Below are positions 26,030 to 33,888 of a DNA stretch of 64,000 nucleotides, piece after piece. Both the position numbers and the translations under genes were made by a program. The notes beneath the pieces are model-generated. The model ran no database searches, was not told the origin of the DNA, and worked only from the letters and a program-made list of their open reading frames with translations. The stretch is from Rhizobium sp. CIAT894 (GTDB taxonomy: Bacteria; Pseudomonadota; Alphaproteobacteria; Rhizobiales; Rhizobiaceae). Positions within the stretch are counted from its first letter, which is position 1. Every line of letters starts with the position of its first letter. The stretch lies in contig NZ_CP020947.1 in NCBI RefSeq assembly GCF_000172795.2, positions 1,119,001 through 1,183,000 on the forward strand. The letters are read 5' to 3'.

Positions 26030-26138
26030 CGCAAAGGAGGCGGCAGGCGAGGCGAATTGACGCCCTTGCCACATCAAGCCTTCCCAAGCCTCCGGGGCTG
26101 ATCTATTCCGGTTGCCTCAGATCAGGGAGGGTCGCGCC

Positions 26139-27134
26139 ATGTCACTGCCTCAGCAAATGCGTTTCGTCGATCTCAAGTCCTTCGGCGGGCCGGAGGTGAT
26201 GGTGATCGCCAAGCGGCCGCTGCCCGTGCCGGGTCAAGGCGAGGTCCTGGTGCGCGCCGAGGCCGTCGGCGTCAACCGCCCCGATGTCGCCCAGCGCCAA
26301 GGCAGCTATCCCGCGCCCAAGGATGCAAGCCCGATCCTCGGCCTCGAACTTGCCGGCGAAATCGTCGCGATCGGCCCCAGCGTCAGCGGCTATCGCATCG
26401 GCGACAAGGTCTGCGGGCTGGCCAATGGCGGCGCCTATGCCGAATATTGCCTGCTGCCGGCAGGTCAGATCCTGCCCTTTCCAAAGGGCTATGACGCGGT
26501 GAAAGCGGCCGCTTTGCCGGAGACCTTCTTCACCGTCTGGGCCAATCTCTTCCAGATGGCCGGGCTGACGGAAGGCGAGACGGTGCTGATCCATGGCGGC
26601 TCCAGCGGCATCGGCACCACGGCGATCCAGCTTGCCCGCGCCTTCGGCGCCGAGGTCTATGTGACGGCCGGCTCAAGCGAGAAATGCGAGGCTTGCGAGA
26701 AGCTCGGCGCCATGCGCGCGATCAACTATCGGACCGAGGATTTCGCGGCGGTGATCAAGGCGGAGACCGGCGACGGCGTCGATATCATCCTCGACATGAT
26801 CGGCGCCTCTTATTTCGAGCGCAACCTCGCCGCGCTGGCAAAAGACGGCTGCCTGTCGATCATCGCCTTCCTCGGCGGCGCTATCGCCGAAAAGCTCAAC
26901 CTTGCGCCGATCATGGTCAAGCGCCTGACGGTCACTGGCTCCACCATGCGTCCGCGCACGGCGGAGGAAAAACGCGCCATCCGCGACGATCTGCTCTCGC
27001 AGGTCTGGCCGCTCCTGGAAGCGGGCTCTGTCGTCCCGGTCATCCACAAGGTCTTCGCCTTCGAAGAGGTCGCCGAAGCCCACCGGCTGATGGAAGACGG
27101 CAGCCATATCGGCAAGATCATGCTTTCCCTCTGA
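26139..27134 (+). CDS. NAD(P)H quinone oxidoreductase, PIG3-like
   Basis: 331 aa from ATG 26139 (AGGGAGGG ribosome site). MDR superfamily without zinc ligands: [19 protein letters not shown] near the N-terminus, [19 protein letters not shown] in the Rossmann domain, and the C-terminal [21 protein letters not shown]. The pattern is that of TP53I3/PIG3-like quinone reductases, which use NADPH to reduce quinones. It is unlike the paralogue at 7961-8932 in not having a LysR neighbour. Confidence 0.88.
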   Translation: MSLPQQMRFVDLKSFGGPEVMVIAKRPLPVPGQGEVLVRAEAVGVNRPDVAQRQGSYPAPKDASPILGLELAGEIVAIGPSVSGYRIGDKVCGLANGGAYAEYCLLPAGQILPFPKGYDAVKAAALPETFFTVWANLFQMAGLTEGETVLIHGGSSGIGTTAIQLARAFGAEVYVTAGSSEKCEACEKLGAMRAINYRTEDFAAVIKAETGDGVDIILDMIGASYFERNLAALAKDGCLSIIAFLGGAIAEKLNLAPIMVKRLTVTGSTMRPRTAEEKRAIRDDLLSQVWPLLEAGSVVPVIHKVFAFEEVAEAHRLMEDGSHIGKIMLSL

Positions 27135-27295
27135 GGTCAGCTTCGGACCAGCATTCATGCGCAAAGTGAAGTTGATCCTGGCTGCTTGCGAGTCTCCGGG
27201 TTCGTTGAACAGTCGTCTGATCGAAACTCGGCCCCGAAACTGCGCATCTTGATGTGGTGTTGCTTGCGCATTGTACGGTCCCTACGAGGAATGCA

Positions 27296-28075
27296 ATGGC
27301 TCTATTCCACGCTTGCCCCATCTGCCGCAACAGAATTCCGCATTTCGTACCGCTTCCGCGCTACTACATCGACAAGGCGGTCGAGCACGGCTTTCCCTAT
27401 GGCGTCGATGAATTCGAGACAATCAATCATCAGGCTTATAGCTGCCCCAATTGTCATTCGACCGATCGCGACAGGCTCTACGCGCTGTTCCTGACGCCGG
27501 TGTTCCAGCGCCTTGATCAGGCGCAGCCCGTCCGCTTCCTGGACATTGCGCCGGGACGCGCCTTGACCTTCTGGCTCAAGACTCACCCGCATGTCTTCTA
27601 CCGCAGCTGTGACATGTATTTGCCCGAGGCGGACGACAAGGCTGATATCCACAACCTGCCTTATGCTGACGAGAGCTTCGATTTCGTGCTTTGCTCCCAC
27701 GTGCTCGAACACGTCGAGGATCCGGTGCGGGCAACCGCCGAAATCCGGCGTGTTCTCAAGCAGGACAGCGTCGCCATCCTGATGGCGCCGATCTGCCTGT
27801 CGATCGAGGACACCCATGAAGATCCCAAAGTGACGACGCCGGAAGGCCGCTGGGCGCATTTCGGCCAGGATGACCATGTGCGTCTCTTCTCAAAGTCCGG
27901 GTTCATCGATGTGATCCGGCGCGCCGGTCTGGCTGTCCAGCAAATTCCTGTCACCGAATTCCTGACGCCCGACGTCTGCGATACCTATGGCATCGGCCGC
28001 AGCTCCGTCCTCTATCTCGGCGTGAAGCAGCAGGCCGTCCGGCAGCAGCCGGAACCGGAGCGCAACGTCGCTTGA
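27296..28075 (+). CDS. SAM-dependent methyltransferase (type 11) with N-terminal zinc-ribbon
   Basis: 259 aa. The N-terminus has two CxxC pairs (CPICR at ~7-11 and CPNCHSTDRDRL at ~50-61), probably a zinc knuckle. The methyltransferase core follows: FLDIAPGRALTFWLK (motif I, with Pro-Gly in place of the usual G-x-G), then FDFVLCSHVLEHVEDPVRATAEI. The C-terminus is RSSVLYLGVKQQ. The family acts on small molecules, sugars or lipids; the substrate is unknown. Start at ATG 27296 with GAGGAA before it; terminator directly after the stop. Confidence 0.75.
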   Translation: MALFHACPICRNRIPHFVPLPRYYIDKAVEHGFPYGVDEFETINHQAYSCPNCHSTDRDRLYALFLTPVFQRLDQAQPVRFLDIAPGRALTFWLKTHPHVFYRSCDMYLPEADDKADIHNLPYADESFDFVLCSHVLEHVEDPVRATAEIRRVLKQDSVAILMAPICLSIEDTHEDPKVTTPEGRWAHFGQDDHVRLFSKSGFIDVIRRAGLAVQQIPVTEFLTPDVCDTYGIGRSSVLYLGVKQQAVRQQPEPERNVA

Positions 28076-28106
28076 GAGTACGGCTATAGGCTCTGCGTTA
28101 AGGTGT

Positions 28107-28137
28107 AAAAGGCGCCCCGAACCGAGGCGCCTTTTTT
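28107..28137 (+). terminator. Rho-independent terminator, likely bidirectional
   Basis: Stem AAAAGGCGCC / GGCGCCTTTT with a CCGAACCGA loop and a following T run, 31 bp after the methyltransferase stop. The minus-strand fragment at 28136 ends in its T tract. Confidence 0.88.
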
Positions 28138-28246
28138 AGTTTCGGCTGCCTCTCAGCGTCATCGCCGCCGCAATCGCGATAACGCCCGGCAGCGCCATCA
28201 GCAGATAGAGCCAGTAGGCCGCCGACAGCGCCCCGGATATGCCGCC
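28136..28246 (-). pseudogene. C-terminal fragment of a membrane transporter (MFS-type)
   Basis: The minus-strand frame ending at TAA 28136 encodes ISGALSAAYWLYLLMALPGV and then IAIAAAMTLRGSRN, one full transmembrane helix and a basic tail such as ends many MFS permeases. There is no start, and at about 28246 the frame runs into antisense of the regulator fragment. It therefore appears to be the last ~36 codons of a larger gene whose 5' part is deleted (see findings). The family is inferred from the helix pattern only. Confidence 0.4.
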
Positions 28247-28500
28247 CGGATCGACGAGGCAGGCCTTGCCGCCATCCGCGCCCGCGAGGGCTATATGGCC
28301 GATCACTGGCAGGAGGCGGACGGCTCCTTCATGCCGGTCGAAAACCACTGTCCGATCTGCGCAGCGGCGACCGCCTGCGCCGGCTTCTGCCGCTCCAAAC
28401 TCAAAACCTTCCGTGCCGCCCTCGGCGCCGACGTCGAGCGCAGCGAACACATCCTCTTGGGCGCCCGGCGCTGCACCTACCGCATCACGGGTTGTTCGAC
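28247..28500 (+). pseudogene. C-terminal fragment of a COG2345/SufR-type regulator
   Basis: The plus-strand frame encodes YMADHWQEADGSFMPVENHC and then PICAAATACAGFCRSKLKTF..LGADVERSEHILLGARRCTYRI. This is the C-terminal, Cys-rich sensor part of winged-helix regulators of the COG2345 type, which in relatives can bind an Fe-S cluster. The helix-turn-helix domain is absent; no proper start lies upstream, and the frame runs on into intergenic repeats instead of stopping after TYRI. It is a truncated pseudogene, back to back with the transporter remnant. Confidence 0.6.
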
Positions 28501-28528
28501 GGAGCCTCCCTGGATGAGCGCCGCGCCG

Positions 28529-28740
28529 CGCATGGATTCCAGGCTCAAGGCCTGGAACGACGGAGGGTGGGGCTCGACAGGCAGGAGGCGCGACGACCCG
28601 GACACAGCGGCAGAGCTTGACCAAGGAGGCGCAACCACCTGCTGCTCCGCCGCACGTCGCGTCTTGCTGCAGACGCTTACTTGCCGTAGACGTTTACCCC
28701 ACCCTCCGTCGTGCTCGGCGTTGAGCCGAGCATCCACGCC
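28529..28740. repeat. Two copies of a dispersed ~40-bp hairpin repeat
   Basis: ATGGATTCCAGGCTCAAGGC.. (28529-28570) and, inverted, CCACCCTCCGTCGTGCTCGG.. (28699-28740) share the pattern CCTCCGTCGT-stem-TTGAGCC-stem-ATCCA. The ~350 bp from 28500 to 28850 hold no other feature apart from the promoter area of the asparaginase gene. Related copies are at 52294, 52401 and 60345. Confidence 0.6.
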
Positions 28741-28850
28741 ACATCCACCAGCGGTCGTTGCCCGAATTCCGGCGTGACCTAAACCCCGTTGGCTTTCGTG
28801 CCGCGACGCGGTATGCCTGCCGCATCCCGTCAGCACCTGGATGAGCGCTC

Positions 28851-29858
28851 ATGACCAACCCCGTCACCGTCGAAGTCACCCGTGGCCTGCTCGTCGAAAG
28901 CCGCCATCGCGGCGCGGTGGCGGTTGTCGATGGCGACGGCAAGCTCGTTTTTTCGCTCGGCGATATCGCCGCCGCCGTTTTTCCGCGTTCTGCCTGCAAG
29001 GCGATGCAGGCGCTGCCGCTGGTGGAAAGCGGTGCGGCAGATGCCTATGGTTTCGGCGACAAGGAGCTGGCGCTGGCCTGCGCCTCGCATAATGGCGAGG
29101 ACGCGCATGTGGCGCTTGCCGCCTCCATGCTCGCGCGTGCCGGCCGAAATGCCGAGGCGCTGGAATGCGGCGCCCACTGGTCGATGAGCCAGAAGGTCCT
29201 GATCCAGCAGGCCCGTACGCTGGATGCGCCGACCGCGCTGCACAACAATTGCTCGGGAAAACATGCCGGCTTCATCTGCGCCTGCTGCCACGGAGATGTC
29301 GATCCGAAGGGGTACGTCGGTTACGAACATCCGCTGCAGGTCGAAATCCGCGCGGCGATGGAAAGCCTGACCGGCGCCGTGCTCGGCGCCGAGAGTTGCG
29401 GCACCGATGGCTGCTCGATTCCGACCTATGCCGTACCTCTGCGCAGCCTGGCCCACGGCTTTGCCAAAATGGCGACCGGGGCCGGCCTGGAGCCCGTGCG
29501 CGCCAAGGCATCCCGCCGGCTGATCGAGGCCTGCATGGCCGAGCCCTTCTATGTCGCCGGCTCCGGCCGCGCCTGCACGGCGTTGATGCAGATCGCCGCC
29601 GGCCGCATCTTCGTCAAAACCGGCGCCGAGGGCGTCTTCTGCGCCGCGATCCCGGAAAAGGGCATCGCCATCGCGCTGAAATGCGAGGACGGCACCACCC
29701 GCGCCGCTGAAGCCATGGTGGCCGCCACACTCGCCCGTTTCTTCGAGACGGAGAGCGAGGTGCATGAAGCCCTGATGGGCTTTGCCGCCACCTCGATGCG
29801 CAATTGGAACGGCATCCATGTCGGCGATATCAGGGTGACCTCCGCCCTGACCGCATGA
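28851..29858 (+). CDS. L-asparaginase II, Rhizobium (thermolabile) type
   Basis: 335 aa. Not the E. coli type; it follows the serine-lysine asparaginases of R. etli (ReAIV/ReAV). Ser47-x-x-Lys50 (RSACK), Ser79 (CASHNGED), and Cys134, Lys137 and Cys188 (NNCSGKHAG; CGTDGCS) match the catalytic and zinc-binding residues known from the ReAV structure. It hydrolyses asparagine to aspartate and ammonia in the cytoplasm. No asparagine transporter or ansR-like gene adjoins it; the nearest regulator, a DeoR protein, converges from the other side. Confidence 0.9.
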   Translation: MTNPVTVEVTRGLLVESRHRGAVAVVDGDGKLVFSLGDIAAAVFPRSACKAMQALPLVESGAADAYGFGDKELALACASHNGEDAHVALAASMLARAGRNAEALECGAHWSMSQKVLIQQARTLDAPTALHNNCSGKHAGFICACCHGDVDPKGYVGYEHPLQVEIRAAMESLTGAVLGAESCGTDGCSIPTYAVPLRSLAHGFAKMATGAGLEPVRAKASRRLIEACMAEPFYVAGSGRACTALMQIAAGRIFVKTGAEGVFCAAIPEKGIAIALKCEDGTTRAAEAMVAATLARFFETESEVHEALMGFAATSMRNWNGIHVGDIRVTSALTA

Positions 29859-29924
29859 GCCGGCGCGCATGTCGCGTGAGCATGCTCTCTGGATATCGTA
29901 AGGGCAGGGCAAGCCGCAGATCAA

Positions 29925-30680
29925 TCACGCCACGGCGATCGTGTCGTTGAGGTCGCGATAGGGCTTCAGCCGCTCGGCCGGCATATCATCCGGCACGATC
30001 AGTCCCGCCACCTCGGAAATGCCGAGCACCGGGCAGGGCGAGACGAGGTCGAATTTTTCCTCCGTCAGCAGCACATGCGTTTCGGCCGCGCAGCGGGCGA
30101 TATGGCGCTTGATTGCCGCCTCCTCGAAATCGCCGGTGGAAAGCCCGTGCACGGGATGGGCGGCGGTGACGCCGAGGAAGAACAGGTCGGGGCGTAGCTG
30201 CGAGATCGCCGCCATCGCGGCTGCCCCTGTCGCCACCATCGAATGTTTGTAGAGCCGTCCGCCGGCGAGAATGACCTCGGCGGTCGGATGGTGCTCCAGT
30301 TCGGCGGCGATCGTCGGGCTGTGGGTCGCAACCGTCAGCGGCATGTCGCGTGGCAAGTGCCTGGCGATCTCCGCCGTCGTCGTGCCGCCGTCGAGGAAGA
30401 TCATCTGCCCCGGCCTGACCATCGCCGCGGCTTTAGCCCCGAGCCGCGCCTTGATCTGCGATGAAACGCTGCGTCGCGCCGAAAAATCCGGCAGTTCCGG
30501 CGAAAGCGGCATCGCCCCGCCATGCACCCGTTTCAACAGCCCCTCCGCCGCCATTTCTCTGAGGTCACGCCGGATCGTGTCTTCCGAAAGCGAAAAATCC
30601 TCGGCGACGCGTTTGGCAATCACCTGGCCGTCCTGGCGCAGGATGTCGAGAATGAGGGCCTTGCGTTGCGTCGTCAGCAT
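29925..30680 (-). CDS. DeoR-family transcriptional regulator
   Basis: 251 aa from ATG 30680 (GGAGAG ribosome site). The DeoR winged helix is QRKALILDILRQDGQVIAKRVA..SEDTIRRDLREMAAEGLLKRVHGGA. The sensor domain has the phospho-sugar-type FLDGGTTTAEIARHL motif, so the effector is probably a sugar phosphate or nucleotide-linked sugar. Divergent from a DUF4406 gene, with several CACGAAAT-like motifs in between that may be its operator. Confidence 0.9.
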   Translation of the reverse strand: MLTTQRKALILDILRQDGQVIAKRVAEDFSLSEDTIRRDLREMAAEGLLKRVHGGAMPLSPELPDFSARRSVSSQIKARLGAKAAAMVRPGQMIFLDGGTTTAEIARHLPRDMPLTVATHSPTIAAELEHHPTAEVILAGGRLYKHSMVATGAAAMAAISQLRPDLFFLGVTAAHPVHGLSTGDFEEAAIKRHIARCAAETHVLLTEEKFDLVSPCPVLGISEVAGLIVPDDMPAERLKPYRDLNDTIAVA

Positions 30681-30822
30681 CGTCTCTCCGCACGAAATTA
30701 AACGATATGTCGCAAATTGCACGAATAGACTCGACATTCAAGAAATATCATGCATTTTCGTGAAATCCCGTGCATGACGCCGGGAGAGTGCTCACGCATC
30801 AAGCGGAGCGATGGAGTGGATC
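30681..30822. promoter_or_regulatory. Divergent control region with repeated CACGAAAT motifs
   Basis: GCACGAAAT at 30690-30698, GCACGAAT at 30719-30726 and the inverted ATTTTCGTG at 30754-30762 lie at intervals of ~30 bp. They are good candidates for DeoR half-sites controlling both genes. Confidence 0.5.
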
Positions 30823-31179
30823 ATGTTGATTTTGATTGCCGGGCCTTATCGGTCCGGAACGGGCGACGACCCGGAAAAGATGGCCGCCAACCTGAAGCGG
30901 CTGGAAGAGCCCTCGCACAGGCTGTTTGCGGCCGGCCACGTGCCGATGATCGGCGAATGGGTGGCGCTGCCGATCTGGCACGCCGCCGGCGGCAAGTCGG
31001 TCGGCGATGCGCTTTACGAGGAAATCTTCCACCCGGTCGCCGGCCGGCTGCTGCAGCTCTGCGAGGGCGTGCTGCGCTTGGCAGGCGACTCCAAGGGCGC
31101 CGACAACGACGTGCGCATCGCCAGGGAACGCGGCATCCCGGTTTGGCACCGGCTGGAGGATGTGCCGGGCTGCGGTTGA
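30823..31179 (+). CDS. DUF4406 protein (nucleoside 2-deoxyribosyltransferase-like)
   Basis: 118 aa from ATG 30823 (GGAG ribosome site; ATG 30811 is the alternative). The N-terminal MLILIAGPYRSGTGDDPEKM and the later EWVALPIW, GDALYEEIFHPVAGRLL and GADNDVRIARERGIPVWHRL fit the DUF4406 family, which shares the fold of nucleoside 2-deoxyribosyltransferases. A nucleotide or sugar-linked substrate is probable, in keeping with the divergent DeoR regulator. The exact reaction is unknown. Confidence 0.75.
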   Translation: MLILIAGPYRSGTGDDPEKMAANLKRLEEPSHRLFAAGHVPMIGEWVALPIWHAAGGKSVGDALYEEIFHPVAGRLLQLCEGVLRLAGDSKGADNDVRIARERGIPVWHRLEDVPGCG

Positions 31180-31189
31180 GGGCTTTTCC

Positions 31190-31420
31190 CTTCGCCTGCG
31201 CTCAGCGCATTCGCGGCTAGGCCGCTCACCCCCTCAACCGACCCTTCGGGCCCCCGACCGGGGTCGAGCCACAGGTCTCGACCCGTCCTTCGGACCCCCG
31301 CTGGGGAGAAGAGAGAGCAAGCTGGTTTCCCGGTTTCCACGATAGGCGCTTTGAGAGGGAGTGGGGCGCTGCCCAATATCCCTTCTCCCCTCGGGGAGAA
31401 GGTGCCGGCAGGCGGATGAG
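31190..31420. repeat. RIME-like mosaic, disrupted by the IS110 element
   Basis: Contains GGGGTCGAG- and GGTCTCGACC-type blocks and, at 31379-31420, the hairpin CCTTCTCCCCTCGGGGAGAAGG followed by GGCGGATGAG. The last part aligns with the RIME copy at 20749-20882 (inverted), where GGATGAG is followed by GGGC. Here GGATGAG is followed by the IS element, and GGGC appears at 32571 on its far side. Confidence 0.6.
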
Positions 31421-31435
31421 CGACTATCTGGGTTG

Positions 31436-32374
31436 TCAAGTTGCACATTCGAATTCTCTTCGCGCATCTCGTGCTTTTGCATTGAGAATGACCAGGAGCT
31501 TTCGGGCGAGAGCAATACGGACGACCATCTTCGGCTTGCCTGCGCTCTGCAACCTTTGCCTGAAGGCAGCCAGATGCGGATCGTGTCTGGCCGCGACGGC
31601 GGCGACCAGGAACAGGATGCCGCGCGGTCCGGAGCGTCCGCCGCGCACCGGCCGGGGACCGCTGCGTTTGCCGCTGTCGTTGGCAATCGGCGCCAGGCCG
31701 GCCAGCTTGACGATCGCCTTGTTGGAGATCCGGCCGATTTCGGGCAATTCGCCCATCAGCCGGGCAACGGTGCGGTCGGCCACACCCTTGACCGAGCGAA
31801 AGGCCCGATTGAGGCAGGCCCAGAGCGGATCGTCATCGATCATTGAGGCAATCTCGCCTTCCAGCCTGCTGCCCTGGCGCATCAAAAGCGCAATCACCTC
31901 GTCGAGGCTTTCCACGATCGCCCCATCGCCGGCCGCACTGCGGCGCTGCTTTTGAACGATCAGGTCTCGCGTGACTTGGGACAGCCGCGTCATCAGCGCC
32001 GACAGGCGCAACTGCGCGGCTTTCGGCGGCGACAGGGCAGACAGCCGCTTGGTCTCGGCGTAATGGGCGATCATCGCCGCGTCGATGCGGTCGGTCTTTT
32101 CCAGAAAGCCCATGGCCTCGGCAAAGCGGCGCACATGGCGCGGATTGGCAAGCGCGCAGGCGATCCCAAACTCCCACAACAGCAGGAAGGCCTGCCGCTC
32201 GTAACCGCCCGACGCCTCCATGACGACGAGTTCGACATTCTCGGCCCGGCAGAGCCCAGCAAGCGCGCCGATGCCGGCCGCATCGTTGCCGAAACGCTTA
32301 AACGTCCCGGATGGGCGGATATGCGCATCCAGCCAGTCTTTCGAAACATCCACTCCACATATAACTCTGTTCAC
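31436..32374 (-). CDS. IS110-family transposase (DEDD recombinase)
   Basis: 312 aa from GTG 32374 (AGGCAGGTT ribosome site); a TTG at 32407 would add 11 residues. The N-terminal RuvC-like domain has Asp9 (CGVDVSKDWLD), Glu53 (VMEASGGYE), and Asp95 and Asp98 (KTDRIDA), the DEDD tetrad. The C-terminal transposase domain has GLAPIANDSGK with Ser234, the probable nucleophile. The length and motif spacing match IS621, for which RNA-guided recombination by a bridge RNA was shown. The gene looks intact, so the element may be active. Confidence 0.92.
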   Translation of the reverse strand: MNRVICGVDVSKDWLDAHIRPSGTFKRFGNDAAGIGALAGLCRAENVELVVMEASGGYERQAFLLLWEFGIACALANPRHVRRFAEAMGFLEKTDRIDAAMIAHYAETKRLSALSPPKAAQLRLSALMTRLSQVTRDLIVQKQRRSAAGDGAIVESLDEVIALLMRQGSRLEGEIASMIDDDPLWACLNRAFRSVKGVADRTVARLMGELPEIGRISNKAIVKLAGLAPIANDSGKRSGPRPVRGGRSGPRGILFLVAAVAARHDPHLAAFRQRLQSAGKPKMVVRIALARKLLVILNAKARDARREFECAT

Positions 32375-32570
32375 GGTAACCTGCCTTGTGCGTGCGGTTG
32401 AAGCCAAGCGACTATTCGGTCGTACGTGACGATGACGAAGATCCCAGGCTCATCCACGGTTGTAACCGGAGGGGGGACGGGCGACTTCGTCACGCCTCTG
32501 GCCGGGTGGCCACCCGGCCAGAGGCTCAATCGCTTCCATCGCACGAAATTACTAACGTGCAGATACAAGG
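32375..32570 (-). ncRNA. Candidate bridge-RNA region of the IS110 element
   Basis: 196 noncoding bases lie upstream of the transposase start inside the element, the position where IS110-group elements encode their bridge RNA. The segment includes a perfect 30-base palindrome at 32495-32524 (CCTCTGGCCGGGTGG and its complement), whose transcript would form a long stem. This is inference from position and length; the guide loops were not assigned. Confidence 0.4.
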
Positions 32571-32692
32571 GGGCCGCACGGCACGCCGATCATTGCCCCT
32601 CGTCCCCGCCACGCAGAGACAAAACGCCATCTCCCCAGTTCCGGCGCACCGATCCCTGCGCTATACCAGCGGCCGAAAGGGAGACGAGAACC

Positions 32693-33313
32693 ATGCTGAC
32701 ATTGTACTACGCGCCGGGAACCTGCGCGCTCGCAAGCCTTATTGTCCTGGAGGAATCGGGCCTCGCCTTCGAAACCAGGAAGCTCAGCTTCGCCAATGGC
32801 GAACAGCGCTCCCCGGATTATCTGAACATCAACCCGAAGGGCCGGGTGCCGGCACTTGTCACCGAGCGCGGCGTGCTGACGGAAACGCCGGCGATCCTCG
32901 GCTTTATCGCGGAAAGCGCGCCGGCCGCCAAACTGGCGCCGCTCGGCGATGTCTTCGAAATGGCGCGGCTGCAGTCCTTCAGCAGCTATCTCTGCTCGAC
33001 CGTGCATGTGAACCATGCCCACCGCCCGCGCGGCTCCCGCTGGGCCGACGATCCGGCGGCGCTCGAGGCGATGAAGGCGAAGGTGCCGCAAAATATGGCG
33101 GATTGTTTCACCCTGATCGAAGAGACGATGTTCGAGGGCCCCTGGGTGATGGGCGAGACCTATTCGCTCGCCGATCCCTATCTCTTCGTCATGACCGGCT
33201 GGCTGCCGTCTGACGGCGTCGATCCCGCCCGCTTCGCAAAAGTCAGCGACCACCACGCCCGCATGCTGCAGCGCCCGGCCGTCCAGCGGGCACTGGCCTT
33301 CGACCGAGGCTGA
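32693..33313 (+). CDS. Glutathione S-transferase
   Basis: 206 aa. N-terminal thioredoxin fold: MLTLYYAPGTCALASLIVLEE, then NPKGRVPALVTERGVLTETPAIL with the glutathione-binding Val-Pro and Glu-Thr pairs. The alpha-helical domain contains SLADPYLFVMTGWLP. Bacterial GSTs of this kind conjugate or reduce electrophiles and peroxides in the cytoplasm. Start at ATG 32693. It follows the IS element by ~120 bp. The region 32571-32692 contains the right half of the RIME repeat. Substrate unknown. Confidence 0.88.
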   Translation: MLTLYYAPGTCALASLIVLEESGLAFETRKLSFANGEQRSPDYLNINPKGRVPALVTERGVLTETPAILGFIAESAPAAKLAPLGDVFEMARLQSFSSYLCSTVHVNHAHRPRGSRWADDPAALEAMKAKVPQNMADCFTLIEETMFEGPWVMGETYSLADPYLFVMTGWLPSDGVDPARFAKVSDHHARMLQRPAVQRALAFDRG

Positions 33314-33345
33314 TCTGCCGCCATACCGGGCTTGGAGACCGGCAC

Positions 33346-33852
33346 ATGTTCAATGTCGAGAAAAACATGATCGTCGAGCTGTCTGCTGATGATTTCGACG
33401 CGCTGCTGAAAGGCTCCGCGCCCGCAAATACCCGCCTGGTCTGCGATAGCGTCATCGCCCCTCCTGAGGTCCTGGAGATGCTGGCCGGGATTGCAGCCGA
33501 GATCGGCGCCAGATTTAGCCCGTCGGCCTGGATGATTGTCGAGGCGGGCGAGATCGTCGGGCTGTGCTCCGTCATCCGCGCACCTGAAAACGGCGAAATC
33601 CATATCGGTTATGGGATTGCGCCCAGCCGTGAGCGGCGCGGATGCGCGACGCGCGCCATCGGCCAGCTGCTCGAATGGGCGCGCAAAGATCCGCGTGTGA
33701 CGCGGCTCTCCGCCGAAACCGGGGTGGAAAACATCGCCTCGCAGCGTGTCCTCGAACGCAACGGATTTATCCGCATCGGCGAGCGCATCGATCCCGAAGA
33801 CGGCCCCGTCATTTGCTGGCAGATATCTGCTGATAAGCCGGCGCTGGCTTAA
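33346..33852 (+). CDS. GNAT-family N-acetyltransferase
   Basis: 168 aa from ATG 33346 (GGAG ribosome site; ATG 33367 is possible). The acetyl-CoA-binding motif is GIAPSRERRGCATRAIGQLL, and a C-terminal VENIASQRVLERNGFIRIGERI motif is typical of RimJ/RimL-like GNATs, which acetylate N-termini or small molecules. The target cannot be told. It is 32 bp downstream of the GST gene on the same strand, so the two may be co-transcribed. Confidence 0.85.
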   Translation: MFNVEKNMIVELSADDFDALLKGSAPANTRLVCDSVIAPPEVLEMLAGIAAEIGARFSPSAWMIVEAGEIVGLCSVIRAPENGEIHIGYGIAPSRERRGCATRAIGQLLEWARKDPRVTRLSAETGVENIASQRVLERNGFIRIGERIDPEDGPVICWQISADKPALA

Positions 33853-33888
33853 AATGCGCCGACCGCTGCGCACGTCCGGGCGGCCCGA

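Larger units (their letters stand above)
31421..32570 (-). mobile_element. IS110-family insertion sequence (~1.15 kb)
   Basis: Boundaries are inferred from the interrupted RIME repeat (GGATGAG | element | GGGC). A subterminal TATCTG at 31425-31430 is repeated inversely (CAGATA) at 32560-32565, about 4-5 bp from each end. No target duplication and no long terminal inverted repeats, as usual for IS110. It holds one transposase gene and ~200 bp of noncoding DNA on the 5' side of the gene. Confidence 0.7.

Noticed and set aside
24254..26077. 607-aa minus-strand frame opposite the EAL-CBS-GGDEF gene
   Set aside because: Shadow of a real gene; Asp/Ala/Gly-rich low-complexity product with no motif.
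28295..28777. Apparent intact 160-aa plus-strand gene
   Set aside because: Only its first ~65 residues match the regulator C-terminus; the rest reads through hairpin repeats, and no helix-turn-helix precedes it. Treated as a pseudogene fragment.
32495..32524. Perfect 30-bp palindrome considered as a terminator
   Set aside because: No T run follows on either strand, and it lies in the noncoding part of the IS110 element, so it is treated as part of the candidate bridge-RNA region.
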